In this document: positions 18,811 to 21,645 of the stretch, one piece after another
How positions within the stretch are numbered: the stretch's first letter is position 1
How the letters are laid out: each line of letters begins with the position of its first letter
Origin: Blattamonas nauphoetae
Taxonomy: Eukaryota > Preaxostyla > Oxymonadida
NCBI GenBank assembly: GCA_033064195.1
Contig: JARBJD010000705.1
Span: forward strand, 1-21,645
Direction of reading: 5' to 3'
DNA length: 21,645 nt
The notes under the pieces: generated by a model
What the model was told of the DNA's origin: nothing
What the model saw: only the letters and a program-made list of their open reading frames with translations
Database searches by the model: none
Position numbers and translations under genes: made by a program

Positions 18811-20102
18811 AAATACTGAAAATCTATTTTTGACCACAAATCAATGAAATCCAATGTGAGAACCATTTCGAAAAATTCTGAAAAAAATTCTAAAATCTCG
18901 GGGACACTGTCGGTCATCGATCAAGACAATTCCGATGAAAATCGGTTGAGAATTCGTCGAACTGTGAACCGGACTTAGGTCGAAAAAGTGACCAAAAAAG
19001 TCGATGTTCCGATTTTGCTACTATGAACTGCTTTATGGCTCAAATTGTGTTCAAACACGTTCTATTGTGACGGAAATCATTTTGAAAGGTAGGATTTTCG
19101 ATAAAAAGCACTTCTGAGATTTTTGGTTTGATCCGACCCATATCCATGGTCAAAATCTCGAAATTTTTTCTGGGAGGTTTGGACTTTCAGCACTATCATT
19201 TTCTGGACCACTTTCGTCCCCTATTAACGTTTTTACACTCCATTTACTTCCCCGACGTCAGGTGACGATTCGGTGGATCTCGACATTTGTCACCACAAGT
19301 TTCGGACACTTTTTCATGAATTTTCACATTTCACTACTTTCACTTCATTTACTCCGTTATTACATCATTTTAACGAACATAAGTCGACGCGAGACGTATA
19401 GCGCATTTCCTTAGTTTCATTTTGTTGGTTCTTCACATCACCGTTTTGACACAACATTTTCACACAACATGCACACTATTAGATTTTTGCCCCGATTTTC
19501 ACTAACAATTCCTTCATTCTCACCATTCGAGAAGGCTGTGCCTAAATTTTCAGAATTTTTTGTCGGATAGTTGTCTCAAAATTTCACTTTTTTTGATTCG
19601 TCATTTCACAGGTTTTCACAGTGTTTGCATGTTTGAACACCACTTCAGCCCCTTCTTTCTCACATCATTCTCTCCACATTTCACCTCGAGTTGAACCATT
19701 ACTCCTCTCCATTTTTCTCACATCACTTCCATTTTGTAGGCCGTTCTCACTTCACTAGCACATCATTTTAGTCAACTTTTCATCAACTTTTTCACAAAAA
19801 CAGAGTAAATGAAAGCGAAACAAGCATGAACACAACGGGCAAGTATGAAACTGAGAGGGAAATTGACGATCGTGAAAACGGTGTGAAATGTGGCGTCAAT
19901 AGTGAAAATTAGGTCTGTGTTCCGGTTTTTCTCTCTTAAAAACAACGAAAATGATTCAAAAATGTACGTGATATGATGAAGATTACGGAAAAATTCCGAG
20001 ATATGAAGTGAGCCGTTGAAAGTGAGATCTCTGCAAATGTCGGAATCTTCACTTAACGAGAATTAGTGTGTTGTATTGGAGAAAAGTTTGAACGAACTGA
20101 GT
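18811..20102. other. Non-coding TIR stretch in T3
   Basis: About 1.3 kb with no plus-strand gene. It includes the empty MITE site at 20015-20022, the antisense hydrophobic frame at 19772-20014 and one 18-bp repeat at 20034-20051. Most of it is the inverse of 16120-17398. Confidence 0.5.
19772..20014 (-). other. Conserved hydrophobic antisense ORF, copy 3
   Basis: This is the same frame as at 1828-2070 and 16157-16438. It is open throughout, with LHISEFFRNLHHITYIFESF and the shared end VKKLMKS. No clear start codon. Confidence 0.25.
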
Positions 20103-20354
20103 ATGAATGAAGTGGTTAAAAACAGTAAACAACGAGAAAACGAAGACGGAAGTGGTCATGAAAATGAAAACATAACGAGTGAAAATGAAGTGACAATTCG
20201 GTTGAAACTAGTGAAAACAGAGCTGAAACAAGATAAAAATGATGTCGATATGGTGAAGAATGCATACTTTTACCGAGATCTGGACCCGGTTGTGAATCGC
20301 TCAATAACTCTGCAAAAGTCCGGAATCTTCAAAAAACGGAGCATACCACGATGA
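20103..20354 (+). CDS. Small charged ORF in the TIR, copy 3 (83 aa)
   Basis: It begins MNEVVKNSKQRENEDGSG like the other two copies but is longer, running on through one 18-bp repeat to SIPR. Charged, with no recognised domain and no AT-rich start box. The length difference between copies argues against a strongly constrained protein. Confidence 0.3.
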   Translation: MNEVVKNSKQRENEDGSGHENENITSENEVTIRLKLVKTELKQDKNDVDMVKNAYFYRDLDPVVNRSITLQKSGIFKKRSIPR

Positions 20355-20497
20355 TCTCCAACTGCCAACGGATCCAAAACGCGACAAATCAGAACGAAAC
20401 TATCACTTGTGAGAAATGAGTGATCGAACCCATTGATCCTCGTTTCTAGTGAAAAATCCAAAACTGAGAAATCAACGAAAGAATTTTCATTTCTGAA

Positions 20498-20515
20498 TTT
20501 TTTAATTTGTATTAA
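20498..20515 (+). promoter_or_regulatory. AT-rich start-site box, gene B copy in T3
   Basis: TTTTTTAATTTGTATTAA abuts the ATG at 20516, identical to 3467-3484. Confidence 0.55.
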
Positions 20516-20656
20516 ATGAATCCAACTGAGATGTACAAGGAAAGACGTCGAGTATGTTCAGAACAAGCATTAATTGAATCAATGAGAGAAGAGAACTGTA
20601 CGCTGGTCTCTGAGTATGTCAGAAATAATGTTCTGGTGACGTATGTTCATGAGGGA
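20516..20656 (+). pseudogene. Gene B, partial copy at the inner edge of T3
   Basis: The first 47 codons of gene B end at VHEG, where the TIR stops and the fibre-gene flank begins. The frame runs on to 20728 as a 70-residue peptide that overlaps the S74 gene in another frame. Same structure as 15551-15691. Confidence 0.7.
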
Positions 20657-20662
20657 ATGTCA

Positions 20663-20675
20663 TTTTTTATTTTCA
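20663..20675 (+). promoter_or_regulatory. AT-rich box of the S74 gene, element 2
   Basis: TTTTTTATTTTCA lies directly before the ATG at 20676, 7 bp inside the TIR edge. Confidence 0.4.
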
Positions 20676-21566
20676 ATGAAAGAGCAAACAAAAATGAATC
20701 GACAAAAATACAATTCACAAATGATTGAGAAAATGATTGATCATAATCTCTCAACAACCAACGAGAATTCGGCAGTGATTGAATCACTTCAGAAGACAAC
20801 AGAAGCACAGCAGACAGCGATATCTTCAATCCAAAAAGTGGTGAGCACAAATGGATCGATCACGACACCAACAATAGGAGGATTGATCAATGTGAATGGA
20901 GCAAAGTGGAACATATCAGAGGGATCACTTCCGAAGTATCCTGGAACCTATCCGGCTTCAACATTTAAGTCTGGTATTTCAATTTCACAATCGCTTTCAG
21001 AAACTTCTGGAATTCAGTTCAATGGTGATGGAATTATCATGTGGTCTCCGTGTGACTCACCAGCTTTATATTACTACGATGAGGATACAGGTTCAGGAGT
21101 GTTTTCAATATCCACAACAGGAAGTTTTTCTCAACTGTCAGACAGAAGAGTGAAAAGGAATATTGTTCCATACCCTAATGTTCTTGAACAATTGAATAAA
21201 GTGGAAATTGTTCGCTACCAATTCAACACATTCGACTCGAAGATCAACAAAGTGACGAGACAAATAGAGAGCGAAACTAATGAAGAACTCTTGAAGAACT
21301 GCAAAGAGAAATGTGAATGCCTGAAGAAGGAAAGTGAGAAGAAACACATTGGTGTGATTGCTCAACAGATCCAAGAAATATTCCCAGAGGTTGTGAATGA
21401 TTCCAATCCAGATTGTCTTCAAGTTGATTATGCAGAACTCTCTTGCTTCTGTATCAAAGCCATACAGGAACTGAGTAGCATTGTCGGTCAACAACAGACA
21501 CTCATCAATGAACTAATCCAAAAATATAATTCACTGATCGACACAATGACTAATACTCCAACATGA
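20676..21566 (+). CDS. Fibre-like protein with C-terminal peptidase S74 chaperone domain (296 aa)
   Basis: The start was chosen at the ATG that abuts the AT-rich box (MKEQTKMNRQKY); the ATG at 20694 is an alternative. Residues 1-50 form a helical stem. Residues about 55-150 are Gly/Ser/Thr-rich and beta-type (TPTIGGLINVNG, FSISTTGSFSQL). The S74 domain starts at Ser155 in SDRRVKRNI, with Lys160, and contains GVIAQQIQEIFPEVV from about 226 and an ELSCFCIKAIQEL helix. S74 domains (intramolecular chaperones of endosialidases and tail spikes) drive trimer formation and self-cleave at that Ser. A Lys/Glu/Cys-rich insert of about 45 residues splits the domain. The gene looks whole. It is probably a receptor-binding fibre of the element's virion, by analogy. 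Confidence 0.8.
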   Translation: MKEQTKMNRQKYNSQMIEKMIDHNLSTTNENSAVIESLQKTTEAQQTAISSIQKVVSTNGSITTPTIGGLINVNGAKWNISEGSLPKYPGTYPASTFKSGISISQSLSETSGIQFNGDGIIMWSPCDSPALYYYDEDTGSGVFSISTTGSFSQLSDRRVKRNIVPYPNVLEQLNKVEIVRYQFNTFDSKINKVTRQIESETNEELLKNCKEKCECLKKESEKKHIGVIAQQIQEIFPEVVNDSNPDCLQVDYAELSCFCIKAIQELSSIVGQQQTLINELIQKYNSLIDTMTNTPT

Positions 21567-21630
21567 GATCAACCAGAAATTCATAGTACTCTTTGGTTAT
21601 TTTTCCATTGATTGTCTCGGTTGTTTCCAT
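21550..21630 (-). other. Short convergent reading frame at the window edge
   Basis: A 26-codon frame on the minus strand (METTETINGKITKEYYEFLV and on) ends within the last codons of the S74 gene. It could be the end of a converging element gene whose main part lies outside the window, but a stop lies just upstream of the Met. Weak. Confidence 0.2.
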
Positions 21631-21645
21631 ATCAATTCACCAGAA

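Larger units (their letters stand above)
17919..20656 (+). repeat. Terminal inverted repeat of element 2 (T3)
   Basis: This TIR of about 2738 bp begins AGTGGTATAA and ends inside gene B, where the fibre-gene flank takes over. It is very similar to the inverse of 15551-17918 over both genes and non-coding DNA, and less similar to 1-3626 in the middle third. The MITE target site is uninterrupted at 20015-20022 (GTTGAAAG). Confidence 0.8.
17919..21645 (+). mobile_element. Polinton element 2, left part (runs off window)
   Basis: A second copy begins at 17919 with AGTGGTATAA, the same terminus and downstream sequence as base 1. It lies inside the gene A sequence of element 1's inverted right TIR. 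It carries the TIR with gene A, the small ORF and the first part of gene B, followed by an S74 fibre gene. This end therefore matches the fibre side of element 1, not the polymerase side. The genes seen here look whole, and the TIR is close to the inverted arm at 15551-17918, so this copy seems younger. Its far end is outside the window. Confidence 0.72.

Noticed and set aside
14701-21508. The large inverted repeat with a centre near 18.1 kb as an assembly or read artefact (unsplit palindromic read)
   Set aside because: The arms differ at many bases and residues, especially in the S74 insert, and the centre holds a real element terminus. A nested insertion explains it better.
1-21645. tRNA, rRNA or CRISPR array
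   Set aside because: No cloverleaf, rRNA-like sequence or regularly spaced repeats were noticed on either strand.

Overview
The window looks like nuclear DNA of a unicellular eukaryote (protist) that carries Polinton/Maverick-type elements. The evidence is a protein-primed family B DNA polymerase, a retrovirus-type (rve) integrase, multi-kilobase terminal inverted repeats (TIRs) and an AG-starting terminus. Genes are AT-rich and end in TAA or TGA, so no reassigned code is needed. Several element genes start immediately after an AT-rich box. The species cannot be fixed from the sequence; a metamonad-like protist is a guess.

Layout. Element 1 runs from base 1 to 17918. Its left TIR (1-3626) holds gene A, a long poorly coding stretch, a small ORF and the first part of gene B, and it has been invaded by a 903-bp hAT-like MITE (2079-2981). 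Inward come the complete gene B (3485-3874), the polymerase gene (3918-8276, broken) and a short gene region with an Asp-rich tail (8300-8883). Then follow about 1 kb with no recognised gene and a GC-richer 3.5-kb stretch (about 10.1-13.6 kb). That stretch reads as a decayed piece of a host gene, possibly an axonemal protein. An ORF of unknown function and an integrase core follow (13823-14700). They meet, head to head, a gene for a fibre-like protein with a peptidase S74 chaperone domain (14701-15531, minus). The right TIR (15551-17918, inverted) closes element 1.

Element 2 begins at 17919 with the same AGTGGTATAA terminus as base 1. It sits inside gene A of element 1's right TIR, so it looks like a Polinton inserted into a Polinton. 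Its TIR (17919-20656) has an intact gene A and the small ORF. It is followed by an open S74 fibre gene (20676-21566), and the element then runs off the window.

How the parts fit. Polymerase and integrase are the replication and integration module. The S74 protein is the one likely virion-surface component seen. Genes A and B are paralogues built from a repeat of about 55 residues and lie at the element ends. No capsid, packaging ATPase or maturation protease is recognisable here.
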